A DNA stretch of 64,000 bases, from positions 1-64,000 of the forward strand of contig JBICIG010000093.1 of NCBI GenBank assembly GCA_043101605.1, given 5' to 3'. The notes beneath the pieces were generated by a model. The model saw only the letters and a program-made list of their open reading frames with translations. It made no database searches and was not told where the DNA came from. The translations under genes and the position numbers were made by a program. The stretch is from JBICIG01 sp043101605 (lineage in GTDB: Bacteria > Planctomycetota > Phycisphaerae > Phycisphaerales > UBA1924). Below, one piece after another: positions 17,436 through 26,461 of this stretch (position 1 is the first letter of the stretch; every line of letters starts with the position of its first letter).

Positions 17436-19597
17436 CGCGGACGACGAGCTACGAGCGTTTGGTCCTGATCGCGACGCTGTTGGCGATCGCGCTGTACGCG
17501 GTGGCCGACGCGAGGATGGCGGTGCTGGTGCTCGGCGCGCCGGTCGCGGTGACGGGGTTGCTCCTGACGCGTGGCGGGCAGGGCTGGTCGATGCCTCGGT
17601 TCGTGTCGGGGCTGCTGGTGGTCGGAGCGGTGGCGAACGCGTTTCGGACGGCGTCGATCGACGGCGTGGACGTGAGCGACTTCTCCGAGTTCATGGTGCT
17701 GATCCTGTTGATCAAGTGCTTCGATCGGCGCTTGCCGCGCGACGATTCGCAGTTGATCACGCTGTGCGCGTTTCTGGCGATCGGTGCGACGCTGTTGAGT
17801 CCGGCGTTGATCGTCGGGGCGCTGCTGGTGGCGCTCTTGCCGGTGTTCGTGCTGCTGGCGATGCAGTATCAGCTCTACGCCGGGCGGTTCCGGGCGGCCG
17901 AGGCGACGCGGGAGGCGTCGCGGCGGGACGGAGCGGGCCCGCTCGGGACCGCGCAGCTCCTGGGCGTGACGGGGATGTCGCTGGTGCTGGCGTTCGTGGT
18001 CAGCGCGGTGGTGTTCGTGCTGGTGCCGCGGGGCCTGGGGCGGAGCGTCTTCGGCGACTGGACTCGCACCAACGCATCGAGCGTGACGGGGTTCACCGAT
18101 CGGGTGCAGCTCGGTGGCGAGGGGGTGATTTCAGAGTCGACCCGGCCCGTGCTCGAGGTGACGGTGCTCGACGAGGATGGCGAGCGTCTCGGGGACGAAG
18201 GGCGGTTGTTCTACCTGCGCGGCGCGGCGTTGGATGTCTACCGCGGTGGAACCTGGATCACACGCTCGGGCGGCATGCTGCCGGCACCGAACCGGGCCGA
18301 GCCGGGGCGGGTGGTGCCGATCCCCGGCGTGGCGAGACAGGTCGACACGCTGACGATGCGGGTGCAGATGCGTGAGCCAGCGGGATCACGCACGCCGATC
18401 TTCGGGCTCTGGCGTCCGATGAGCGTCAAGCTCGGGACGCCCGGGCGGCTGTCGTACTCGCCGGTGGATTTTGCGCTCTCGTTCGAGCCCGAGCGGGGCG
18501 AGGTGCTTCTGTACGAGGTGCGGTCGGCGACGGAACTGCTCTCGCCACGGGATACGCGGAGCGGGCGCACGCCGGCGTCGTTCAATTCCGAGGTGGTGCG
18601 GCAGCGGGCCGAGGCGGCGCTGCTGGTCGGCGAGATCGAGGCGGACCCCGGGACGCGGCCGGTCGGTGACGACGAGATCGCGGCGAGACTGATCGAGCGG
18701 TACCTGCAGACGAACTTCGGGTACACGCTGCGAATGGTCAGCCCGCCGGTGGGCGAAGACCCGATCGATTGGTTCCTGACCGAGCGGGACGCGGGGCACT
18801 GCGAGTATTTCGCGTCGGCGATGGCGGCAATGTGCCGGAGCGTAGGGATCAATGCTCGCGTCGTGACGGGGTATGTCGCGGCGGAGTTCGATCCGACGAG
18901 GGGGTCGTACCTGGTGCGCGAGAGCAACGCGCACGCGTGGGTGGAGGCGGAGGTCGCGCCGGGGCTGTGGCGGGTGTTTGATCCGACGCCGCAGGCCGAG
19001 CTGCGCGAGATCCATGTGCCGAAGCTCGGGCTGCTGGCGCGGGTGGGTCGGTTCTTCGATTCGCTCGAGAACGCCTGGATCAGTTCGATCATCGGGTTCG
19101 ACGAATCGACGCGGTCGCGGATCCTGGGCGTCGACGAGGCGCAGTCCGGCGATCGCATCGGGGGGAGTTGGCTCACGCGGGCGCTGCGGGGCGATGCGTC
19201 GCGATGGATGCAGGCGCTGGCGAGCGGGGCGGTCGCGTTCGTGGTGATCGCGCTGGGCGGGCTCGGGCTGGTGGCGCTGGGGCGGCGGATCGGGCTGATC
19301 CGCAGGCAGGGTGGCGGCGACGCGGTGCATGCGTGGCATGGCTCGCCCTACTACGCCGAAGCATTGGCGCTGCTCGAAGACCATGATCTCGGGAAGCCGG
19401 CGGGCGAGCCGTTGGCACGGTTTGCCGCGGGGCGGCTTTCGGAGGTCGATGCGGATCTTGCGGCAGCGGCCGGGGAGATCGCGCGTTTCTATTACCGCGA
19501 GCGATTCGCCGGCGCCGCGCTGGACGCGACAGCGCAACAGGCGGCCGGTGAGGCGGTCGATCGGCTGCGGGTCCGGCTCGGATTGCTCGACCGATAA
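17432..19597 (+). CDS. Membrane transglutaminase-like protein (TgpA family)
   Basis: 721 aa from GTG 17432. The N-terminal about 210 residues hold six hydrophobic helices, as in DUF3488/TgpA. The transglutaminase core lies at about residues 400-520, with the complete triad: Cys in DAGHCEYFAS (about 457), His in NAHAWVEAE (about 502) and Asp in VFDPTPQ (about 516). One more helix lies at about 590-615, then a cytoplasmic DUF4129-like tail. It overlaps the DUF58 gene (GTGA), so the two products likely form one membrane unit. It may act as a periplasmic transglutaminase or peptidase; the substrate is unknown. Confidence 0.9.
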   Translation: MTRTTSYERLVLIATLLAIALYAVADARMAVLVLGAPVAVTGLLLTRGGQGWSMPRFVSGLLVVGAVANAFRTASIDGVDVSDFSEFMVLILLIKCFDRRLPRDDSQLITLCAFLAIGATLLSPALIVGALLVALLPVFVLLAMQYQLYAGRFRAAEATREASRRDGAGPLGTAQLLGVTGMSLVLAFVVSAVVFVLVPRGLGRSVFGDWTRTNASSVTGFTDRVQLGGEGVISESTRPVLEVTVLDEDGERLGDEGRLFYLRGAALDVYRGGTWITRSGGMLPAPNRAEPGRVVPIPGVARQVDTLTMRVQMREPAGSRTPIFGLWRPMSVKLGTPGRLSYSPVDFALSFEPERGEVLLYEVRSATELLSPRDTRSGRTPASFNSEVVRQRAEAALLVGEIEADPGTRPVGDDEIAARLIERYLQTNFGYTLRMVSPPVGEDPIDWFLTERDAGHCEYFASAMAAMCRSVGINARVVTGYVAAEFDPTRGSYLVRESNAHAWVEAEVAPGLWRVFDPTPQAELREIHVPKLGLLARVGRFFDSLENAWISSIIGFDESTRSRILGVDEAQSGDRIGGSWLTRALRGDASRWMQALASGAVAFVVIALGGLGLVALGRRIGLIRRQGGGDAVHAWHGSPYYAEALALLEDHDLGKPAGEPLARFAAGRLSEVDADLAAAAGEIARFYYRERFAGAALDATAQQAAGEAVDRLRVRLGLLDR

Positions 19598-19721
19598 AGC
19601 GGGGCGGGGACCGGTCGTCGCGGGTGTGCGGGATTGGCGAGGGGTGGGCATGACCCCGGTGGAGGTCGCGGGCTGGAGAGGGTCAAGCGGCGGGCCGATG
19701 CTCGGTGCGAAGGGGAGCACC

Positions 19722-20594
19722 GTGCCTGCCAACCGATCCAGAACCGAGCGATGGCGTCGATCCCTCGAACAGATCCTTCAGCGGGGGGGCGGCATCGAAC
19801 TGTCGGTCCCGGTGGGAAAGGGTTCGCGCTCGGAGGAACGCGATCGCGCGGGCGATCTGCTGTGGCGGGTGCGGCTGCTGGACCTCTCCGATGAGTTGCT
19901 GACCGTCGAGATGCCCGGTGCCTTCGGGCGGACGGTGCCGCTGCCGATCGGCGTCAGCCTGGTGTGCGTGATGTCGGTCGGGCAGAACCAGTGGATGTTC
20001 CACAGTTCGGTCGAGCGGATCATCGAGCAGCCGGGGCGGTACGGGCCTCCCGGGATGGCGCTGCAGATCCGGATGCCCGAGCGTGTCGAGCGGTGCCAGC
20101 GTCGGCACGCGTACCGCGTTTCGACGGCGTCGCTGAACCTTCCCCAGGTGGAATGCTGGCCGATCCTGGACCCCACGAGCGTGATCGCGGCGGAGGTGGC
20201 CAACCGGGCCGCGGTGCGACAGGCCGGTCGAGATGATGCGGGGGAGTCGGCCGAAGGCGTGTCGCTGACGCTGCCCGAGGTCGGGCCTCGCTTCGGAGCA
20301 CAACTGGCGAACCTTTCGGGCGGGGGCGTCGGGCTCGTGGGCGAGCCGGGCGACCGCGGATTCATCGACGGCGGGTCGCTGTTCTGGCTCCGGTTCGATC
20401 TGCGTCCGCGGGTCGCGGCGCCGCTGGGCGTGACGGCCCGGTTGGTGCACTCGCACCTCGATAGCGAGCAGCGGATCCACGCGGGCTTCGCGTTCGAGTT
20501 CCAGTTCAACCCGGCGCACCGCGGGTTCGTGTCCGAGCAGATCGGGCGCTACATCGCGTCGCTGCGGGAAGACCTCGACCGCTCGGCGGCTTGA
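19722..20594 (+). CDS. PilZ-domain-like (YcgR-type) protein
   Basis: 290 aa from GTG 19722, preceded by AGGGGAG. ATGs at 19698 and 19650 in the same frame are alternatives. An N-terminal YcgR-like barrel (about residues 15-115) is followed by a PilZ-like domain. That domain has RRHAYRVST (about 127), fitting the RxxxR cyclic-di-GMP element, and NLSGGGVGL (about 196), fitting the (D/N)-x-S-x-x-G element. Such proteins read cyclic di-GMP and often brake motility or adjust pilus or secretion systems. An insert of about 50 residues separates the two motifs. It stands alone between the TgpA gene and a convergent lipoprotein gene. Confidence 0.75.
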   Translation: MPANRSRTERWRRSLEQILQRGGGIELSVPVGKGSRSEERDRAGDLLWRVRLLDLSDELLTVEMPGAFGRTVPLPIGVSLVCVMSVGQNQWMFHSSVERIIEQPGRYGPPGMALQIRMPERVERCQRRHAYRVSTASLNLPQVECWPILDPTSVIAAEVANRAAVRQAGRDDAGESAEGVSLTLPEVGPRFGAQLANLSGGGVGLVGEPGDRGFIDGGSLFWLRFDLRPRVAAPLGVTARLVHSHLDSEQRIHAGFAFEFQFNPAHRGFVSEQIGRYIASLREDLDRSAA

Positions 20595-20646
20595 TCGCCC
20601 CGCCCCGGCGCGCAAGTGGCTTGTTCGGGAGGGGTTGTGACCTCGG

Positions 20647-21450
20647 TCAGGGTCGGCGATGCCCGCGCCAGTTGAACTGCTGGAGTTGGTCGCGGTCGCC
20701 CTCGGCGAGACGGACCTCGACATCGCCGCGGAGCGTGCGGACGGTGAAGGCGTGGCGCCCCTGGTTGACGACGCCGGTCCAGCGGGACTCGGTGGGGCGG
20801 ACCTGGCGGACCTCGCCGGCTGAGGCGGAGAAAGAGACCTCGCCGTCGTCGGCGACCAGTTCGAACTGCCCGGCGCTTCCGGTCCCCGCGAGGATGCGGA
20901 CATCGCCTTCGTTGGTGAAGATGTTGACCGGGCCCGGAATGTCGCCGTTGGTGCGGAGGAGGACATCGCCGCCGGGCTGTCCGTCGGCGCCGCGCTGGAC
21001 ATTGATCTGCCCGGAAACGCCGACGAGTTCGACGGTGCCTCCCGAGCCCTCGATGAGGACCTCGCCGCAGCTGGGGGTCCAGATGACCAGGTCGATGGGG
21101 GCGCCCACTTCGGAGGCATCGGTCACCTCGACGACAAGGTTCATGCGGTTGAGCCCGATCTCGGTGCGGGCGTCGATGCCGATGCCGGTGTCGCCGGCGC
21201 CGCGGCGGCGGGCGGTGATCTCGGGTCGGTCGAGCGAGGGATCGACCAGGACGCGGATCGAGCCATTGGGGTTGAACGCGTGGACGCCGGCGAGGGAGCG
21301 TTCGGTGATCCGCGGGCCGCGGGTAACGACCAGGTGGGTCGAGCCGACGCTGTCCTGGCGACCGGGGAGCGAGCACCCGGAGAGGCCCGCCGGGAGGGCG
21401 AGCCCGATCGTGGCGGTGAGGGAGAGAGCGGTGAGGGCAGCGCGGTTCAT
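20647..21450 (-). CDS. Lipoprotein with DUF4097-like beta-helical repeats
   Basis: 267 aa from the ATG at 21450, chosen because the lipoprotein signal starts there: MNRAALTALSLTAT, then a lipobox L-S-G-C. Longer upstream starts would bury it. The body is a run of short beta-strand repeats (V-E-L-V-G-V-S-G-Q-I-N-V, then V-L-L-R-T-N-G-D-I, N-E-G-D-V-R-I-L-A-G and D-D-G-E-V-S-F-S-A), which looks like the DUF4097/DUF2807 putative adhesin fold. Function unknown. It converges on the PilZ-like gene and diverges from RNase Y. Confidence 0.75.
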   Translation of the reverse strand: MNRAALTALSLTATIGLALPAGLSGCSLPGRQDSVGSTHLVVTRGPRITERSLAGVHAFNPNGSIRVLVDPSLDRPEITARRRGAGDTGIGIDARTEIGLNRMNLVVEVTDASEVGAPIDLVIWTPSCGEVLIEGSGGTVELVGVSGQINVQRGADGQPGGDVLLRTNGDIPGPVNIFTNEGDVRILAGTGSAGQFELVADDGEVSFSASAGEVRQVRPTESRWTGVVNQGRHAFTVRTLRGDVEVRLAEGDRDQLQQFNWRGHRRP

Positions 21451-21903
21451 GGAACCCCCGGAGCTGGGTGTTGTTCGGACCATCGGGGCCGGGTCGAGGC
21501 CCGAGACTGTATCGGTTCGGAGGGCGGGCGAGTCTTCATCCACACTTGACGGCTTGGGGGAATCTTGACCGGGGAATGTGCGGTGCGATACGCTGCATGG
21601 GCATCCCCGGTCGGGGAAGCCACAGGACCGATTGAATCGCGGCCGGCCGCTTCCGCCGCTCGCACTGCGACTGATACGCCATCGACCGGGCCCGCGTTTG
21701 CTTCTTTTGGTGGGAGCGTGCGGGGCCCGGCGTTCGAGTTCTTCATGCCAGCTGGAGTATTGACAGTTCGATCCGGGGCCATCGGGGCGTGTTGCGACAC
21801 GCATTCGGCGGAGATGGATCGACCAGCCAGAGCCTGAGAAGCCGCAAGCGTTGAGGTCCGTCGTGCAGCCGCGGGCGATCGCCGATCGCTTGGGGATGCT
21901 GTC
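21451..21903 (+). other. 453-base gap before RNase Y with a possible promoter
   Basis: No gene is visible here. TTGACC (21565-21570) with an 18-base spacer to TACGCT (21589-21594) is the best promoter candidate. A second TTGACG lies 19 bases earlier (21546-21551), and a TTGACA (21760-21765) has no matching -10. If the first is used, the RNase Y mRNA has a leader of about 300 bases. I could not recognise an RNA gene or riboswitch, but a structured leader or small RNA is possible. Confidence 0.3.
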
Positions 21904-23508
21904 ATGTTGCTCGGACTCAGTTCATCCGCCCCGCTGACGCTAGGGATGGCCGACGGTTTGGCGGTCGCGTTGATCGCCGTGATGCTCTTCGTGGGCATCG
22001 GCGTGGGTGTCTTCGCGGCCCGGTTCATCAGCGGGCGGACGATCGCCCAGGCCAAGGCCGAGGCCGACCGGCTCCTCGAGCAGGCGCGGGCGGAAGCCAA
22101 GACCGAGGGCGAGCGGGTCCGCCTCGAAGCCGAGAAGGACGCGCTGGAGCGGAAGGAGCGGACCGAGAAGGAGTTGGAGTCGTCGCGGGCGGAGCTGCGG
22201 GATTCGGAGAAGCGACTCTCCAAACGGGAGGACGCGCTGGACCGCCGGGACGACACGCTCAGCCAGAAAGAAAGGGCCCAGGAGAAGCGGGAGGGAGAAC
22301 TCCGGGCACGGTCGGAGGAACTCGACGCGCGGGAGAAGGAAGTCGGGGATCTCGTCGCCCGGCAGCGTGCCAAGCTTGAGGAGGTCGCCCGGATGGACCG
22401 CGATCAGGCGGTCGAGGAACTGCTCCGCCGGGTCGAGAGCGAGGAGCGGCACGAGGTCGGCAAGCTGGTCCGCCAGCTTGAGGAGGAGGCCCTCGAGACC
22501 GCCAAGGACAAGAGCCGGGAGATCGTGCTCGCGGCGATGCAGCGGATCGCGTCGGAGGTCACCAGCGAGTCGACGGTGCGGACCGTCGAGATCCCCTCGG
22601 ACGACATGAAGGGGCGTGTCATCGGGCGCGAGGGGCGGAACATCCGCGCCATCGAGAAGGCGACGGGCGTGGACATTATCGTCGACGACACGCCGGGCGT
22701 GATCGTCGTGAGCTGCTTTGACAAGGTCCGCCAGCAGATCGCGGTCGAATCGCTGCAGCGGCTGATCGCCGACGGACGGATGCACCCGGCCCGGATCGAG
22801 GAGGTCGTCGCGAAGGTCCGCTCGGAGATGGACGAGCGGATCATGAAGTACGGCAAGGACGCGGTGATGGAGGCCAATCTCCGCAATGTCCAGCCGAAGA
22901 TCATCGAGGCGATGGGAAAGCTCAAGTTCCGCACGAGCTACGGGCAGAATGTGCTCAAGCACTCGATCGAGGTGGCGTTCCTGTCGCAGGTGATCGCCGA
23001 GCAACTCGGGCTCAACGGGCGGATCGCGCGGCGGGCGGGCTTCCTGCACGACATCGGCAAGGCGATGGACCACGAGATGGAGGGCGGGCACCCGAAGATC
23101 GGCATGGACTTCGCCAAGCAGCACGGCGAGAAGGAGCCCATCCTCAATGTCATCGGCGGGCACCACGGGGACATCCCCGCGACGACCTTCTACACGCCCA
23201 TCGTCATGGCGGCCGATGCGGTCAGCTCGGCCCGGCCCGGCGCCCGGCGGGAGTCGATGGAGAAGTATGTCCAGCGGCTCACCGAACTCCAGGACATTGC
23301 GCTGGGGCACCACGGCGTCACCGAGGCGTACGCCATCCAGGCGGGGCGCGAGGTGCGCGTGATGATCGACGCGGCCCGGGTCTCCGACGACGAGGCGTAC
23401 CTGATCGCCCACGACATCGCCAAGCGAGTGAGCGAAGAGATGACCTTCCCGGGCGAGATCCGCGTCACCGTGCTGCGAGAGACCAGGGCCATCGAGATCG
23501 CCCGCTGA
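21904..23508 (+). CDS. rny: Ribonuclease Y
   Basis: 534 aa, the normal length. An N-terminal membrane helix (about residues 16-40) is followed by a long charged coiled coil (about 45-205). The KH domain has IGREGRNIRAIEKATGVD (about 240). The HD domain has AGFLHDIGKA (about 380) and VIGGHHGD (about 415). RNase Y is the membrane-bound endonuclease that starts mRNA decay. The gene is monocistronic, with a long upstream gap. Assignment is clear. Confidence 0.97.
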   Translation: MLLGLSSSAPLTLGMADGLAVALIAVMLFVGIGVGVFAARFISGRTIAQAKAEADRLLEQARAEAKTEGERVRLEAEKDALERKERTEKELESSRAELRDSEKRLSKREDALDRRDDTLSQKERAQEKREGELRARSEELDAREKEVGDLVARQRAKLEEVARMDRDQAVEELLRRVESEERHEVGKLVRQLEEEALETAKDKSREIVLAAMQRIASEVTSESTVRTVEIPSDDMKGRVIGREGRNIRAIEKATGVDIIVDDTPGVIVVSCFDKVRQQIAVESLQRLIADGRMHPARIEEVVAKVRSEMDERIMKYGKDAVMEANLRNVQPKIIEAMGKLKFRTSYGQNVLKHSIEVAFLSQVIAEQLGLNGRIARRAGFLHDIGKAMDHEMEGGHPKIGMDFAKQHGEKEPILNVIGGHHGDIPATTFYTPIVMAADAVSSARPGARRESMEKYVQRLTELQDIALGHHGVTEAYAIQAGREVRVMIDAARVSDDEAYLIAHDIAKRVSEEMTFPGEIRVTVLRETRAIEIAR

Positions 23509-23526
23509 GAGCGGTGGACCCGGGAA

Positions 23527-24420
23527 TCAGCCGAGGATCAGCACGGCGATCGCGAGCAGCCCGAGGCGGGCGTCGATCCAGTCGCGACGGGTGCCGGGCC
23601 GGCGGAGCAGGACGATCGCCGCGGTCGTCGACAGCAGCCCGAGCTTCCACAGCCAGCGTCCAGCGGGCGACGCCGATGCGCCCGTCGGCCACGCGGGCAG
23701 CAGCGCGATGCACAGCGCCGCCCAAGCGAGCGCCATCGCGACGCGTGGGCCCAGCAGCACGGGAAGGGTGCACGAACCCGCCCGGCGATCGGCGTCGAGG
23801 TCATCCAGATCGCAGAGGACCATGTCGGCGAGCACGACCAGCAGAACGATCATGAACGCCGGACCGGTCTCGGCGTGGTACGGGTCCACTTCACCGGCTG
23901 CATGAGCGAACGCCGAGGCGAGTACGGCGATGCCCAGGCACGCGATCGCGTACTTGATGCCCGGGAGGTCCTTGAGGCGCCCGCCACGCTCGCTGCGCGT
24001 GAACGGGAGCCCCGCGTAGAGCGTGACCGCCATGAACGCGCCGAGGGTGACCAGGACGAGCATCGGCGAGAGCAACGCCGCGAAGAGGCTCGCGAACGCC
24101 AGCAGCCCGATCGCCAGGGCGCGCACGCTGGTCGATCGCTCCTCGACGAACGCCTCGCGCGGGCCGGTCGGCTGGTCGTGGGTGTTCTCGCTCCACTCGG
24201 CGCGGATCTTGACGCGGTCGAACAGGTAGACGCCCGTGCCGGTCGCGGCGGCGGCGAGCCACGCGAGGATCCAGGGTCGGGTGAAGGAGACCGGGATGCC
24301 CGCGGCGTGCGCGTACAGCGTGATCGCGCCGGCGAAGTAGAGCCCGAGCCAGACCGCCAGGTGCCCGAGCGTGCGCACCGTCGCGTCGAGGCGCATCCGG
24401 ATGTGTCGCCTCGTGGTCAT
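23527..24420 (-). CDS. UbiA-like integral membrane protein
   Basis: 297 aa with about eight hydrophobic helices. The second Asp-rich motif of the UbiA prenyltransferase superfamily is clear (CDLDDLDADRRAG, about residue 210). The first, usually NDxxDxxxD, is degenerate (YLFDRVKIRAEWSEN, about 66). This could be a true prenyltransferase with an altered first motif or a relative with another substrate. It ends 18 bases from the convergent rny stop. The substrate cannot be told from the sequence. Confidence 0.7.
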   Translation of the reverse strand: MTTRRHIRMRLDATVRTLGHLAVWLGLYFAGAITLYAHAAGIPVSFTRPWILAWLAAAATGTGVYLFDRVKIRAEWSENTHDQPTGPREAFVEERSTSVRALAIGLLAFASLFAALLSPMLVLVTLGAFMAVTLYAGLPFTRSERGGRLKDLPGIKYAIACLGIAVLASAFAHAAGEVDPYHAETGPAFMIVLLVVLADMVLCDLDDLDADRRAGSCTLPVLLGPRVAMALAWAALCIALLPAWPTGASASPAGRWLWKLGLLSTTAAIVLLRRPGTRRDWIDARLGLLAIAVLILG

Positions 24421-24457
24421 GGCGCCCCTTCGGTGAACCGGGGGAAGGCTACGCCGG

Positions 24458-24463
24458 TAGCAT
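24458..24463 (+). promoter_or_regulatory. -10-like element TAGCAT before the hydrolase gene
   Basis: TAGCAT lies seven bases before the ATG at 24471 and overlaps the alternative ATG at 24462. If it is used, translation must start at 24471 on a leaderless mRNA. Confidence 0.3.
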
Positions 24464-24470
24464 GGAACGC

Positions 24471-25352
24471 ATGGGCCAGATCGTCCTGGGACTGGGTCGG
24501 TGGTGGCGGGCGATCGTGGCGCTCGTGCTCGGGTTCTCGGTGCTGTCTGTGACCGGCCTGCTCGAATCGCAGCTTTTCTACTGGCCGATCCGGGGCGAGG
24601 CGGTCACGCCCGAGAACGCCGAGGATGTCTGGTTTGTCAACCCCGACGGGCAGCGGCTGCACGGGTGGTGGCTGCCGGCGCGAGGCGTCGAGCACCCCGC
24701 GGCCGCTCCGACGATCGTGCATGTCCACGGCAATATGGGGCACATCGCGTTCTACTACCTCCAGTGCTCGTTCCTGCAGGAGGCCGGGTTCAATGTTCTG
24801 CTGTTCGACTACCGCGGGTTCGGGCGGTCCGACGAGAAGGGCGCCCCGCTCGAACGCGCCGATCTGCTCGCCGACACGCAGGCGGCGATCGCGTTTGCGC
24901 GCACGAAGACGGCTCGTCCGGATCAGCCGCTCGGGGTCTACGGCTTGAGCCTGGGAGGCGTGATCGGGCTGGCCGCGAGCGAGCGCGATCCGGGCGTGGA
25001 TGCAGTGGTGAGCGTGGCGGCGTTCTCGTCGTGGGAGCAGATCGCGCGGGATCGGCTGGGGTGGATCGGGACGCTGCTCATCGAGCCCGGGCTCGATGCG
25101 GAAGAATCGGCCGCGGGGCTGGGCGATCGTCCGCTGCTGGTGATCCACGGGGAGTTCGACCGCACGGCCGATCCTTCGCACGCCGGGCGGATCATCGCCG
25201 CGGCGCGGGAGCGGGGGGTGAAGGTCACGAGCCGCATCTCCCCCGGGGCGTTTCACATCAATCCGGTGCTGAGCGATCCGGAGTCGCAGCGGCTGATCGT
25301 CGAGTTCTTCTCCGAGCACCTGCGCACCGATGAACCCGAAGCGGATCGTTAG
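24471..25352 (+). CDS. Membrane-anchored alpha/beta hydrolase (BEM46/ABHD-like)
   Basis: 293 aa from ATG 24471; 24462 would add three residues. One N-terminal hydrophobic helix (about 12-32) is followed by an alpha/beta-hydrolase domain. It has the oxyanion strand HVHGNMGH, the D-Y-R-G-F-G-R-S segment, nucleophile Ser in GLSLGG (about 160), acid in HGEFDRTADP (about 225) and a late His in GAFHINP (about 262). The substrate is unknown; relatives include lipases and thioesterases. Its stop codon overlaps that of the convergent parvulin gene (TTAG at 25349-25352). Confidence 0.85.
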   Translation: MGQIVLGLGRWWRAIVALVLGFSVLSVTGLLESQLFYWPIRGEAVTPENAEDVWFVNPDGQRLHGWWLPARGVEHPAAAPTIVHVHGNMGHIAFYYLQCSFLQEAGFNVLLFDYRGFGRSDEKGAPLERADLLADTQAAIAFARTKTARPDQPLGVYGLSLGGVIGLAASERDPGVDAVVSVAAFSSWEQIARDRLGWIGTLLIEPGLDAEESAAGLGDRPLLVIHGEFDRTADPSHAGRIIAAARERGVKVTSRISPGAFHINPVLSDPESQRLIVEFFSEHLRTDEPEADR

Positions 25353-26365
25353 CGCACGCCGCGGTTCCGCCACGACCAATCGAGCGAGGGATCGATCGGG
25401 ACGATGCGCATGTCGGCGAGGAGTGTGCGCGCCAGCGTGTCCATCAGCCCGCGTTCGGCCTGCAGGCGCACATCGCGTTCGAGGACGGGGCGGGCGTCGT
25501 CGAACGCGACGCCGGTAGGGGGGATTGACTCCTCGAGCAGAGCGAGGGCAAAGCCGTTTCGGAACGCGAGCACCGGGCTGACCGAGCCGGGCTCGAGTGT
25601 GGGCAGGGCGTTCCGCAGCGTCGCGGGGTAGCGGTCGTCGGCCGGGCTGATGGGTTCGATCAGCCCGCCCCGGGCCGCGGAGGGATCGTTCGAGGAGCGG
25701 GCGGCGAACTCGCCGAACCGTGCGCCCGAGACGGGGGAGTCCGCGACGAGTTCGTTGCGCAGGCGCGATGCGGCTTCGCGCGTCGGCGCGACGATCAGCC
25801 GGACGCGATAGCGTGGGCCGTGCACGATGCTGTACGCCGTGCGCACGGCCTGGTCGTCGACGACGACCTCGGGCGCAACAAGCGCCCGCAGCATGGCGTT
25901 GCGTTCGAGCAGGGCTTCGAGGCGGGCCGTGCCGAGCCCCCGGTTGGCGCGGAAGGCATCGAGGAGGGCCCCGGCCCGGGCCTCCGAATCGCCCGCGGCG
26001 TCGGCGAAGGTGTCCATGAGCAGGCGTCGCTCGGCTTCGATCATCGGGGGCGTGACGGCGATTCCGCGGGCGGCGGTCTCGGATCGCAGCCGTTGCATGA
26101 GCGCGAACTCCTCGAGGGCTTCAGAGCCGACCGCTTCGAGCAGCGTGGGGAGCAGGTCGCTCGCGGCGACCGGGATGCCGTCGATCGTGGCGAGCGGTTC
26201 GCCGGCGGGGCTTGGTTGAGAAGCGGGGCTCGGTCGGGCGGACGCGAGGTTTGGGGTCGCATCGTTCGACGCGGGCGCGGCGCACGCCGCGAGCGCACAC
26301 GCTGACGCGGCGAGCAGGGGAGGGGCGGCGATCGTCAGGTGCCCGAGCGTCTTGAATCGAGGCAT
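25349..26365 (-). CDS. Parvulin-like peptidyl-prolyl isomerase lipoprotein
   Basis: 338 aa from ATG 26365, chosen because it starts the lipoprotein signal (MPRFKTLGHL, lipobox L-A-A-C near residue 26-29). A SurA/PrsA-like helical chaperone part (about 60-190) is followed by a parvulin-type domain: Y-R-V-R-L-I-V-A-P-T, ARSSNDPSAARGGLIEPIS and F-R-N-G-F-A-L-A-L-L. Probably a periplasmic or outer-membrane-facing folding factor. It diverges from the zinc-ribbon gene, with 96 bases between starts. Confidence 0.8.
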   Translation of the reverse strand: MPRFKTLGHLTIAAPPLLAASACALAACAAPASNDATPNLASARPSPASQPSPAGEPLATIDGIPVAASDLLPTLLEAVGSEALEEFALMQRLRSETAARGIAVTPPMIEAERRLLMDTFADAAGDSEARAGALLDAFRANRGLGTARLEALLERNAMLRALVAPEVVVDDQAVRTAYSIVHGPRYRVRLIVAPTREAASRLRNELVADSPVSGARFGEFAARSSNDPSAARGGLIEPISPADDRYPATLRNALPTLEPGSVSPVLAFRNGFALALLEESIPPTGVAFDDARPVLERDVRLQAERGLMDTLARTLLADMRIVPIDPSLDWSWRNRGVR

Positions 26366-26461
26366 TGGCGGCTCCGGGAGAGCGGGAACGAGGCGGGGGG
26401 CGAAGGGTCCAACGAATCGGCGGGAGGCGGGGCCCTCCGGGGAGTGGTATACCGGGGAAGC

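Noticed and set aside
21760..21765. TTGACA upstream of RNase Y as a strong promoter
   Set aside because: The -35 is perfect, but no -10-like hexamer lies 15-19 bases downstream.
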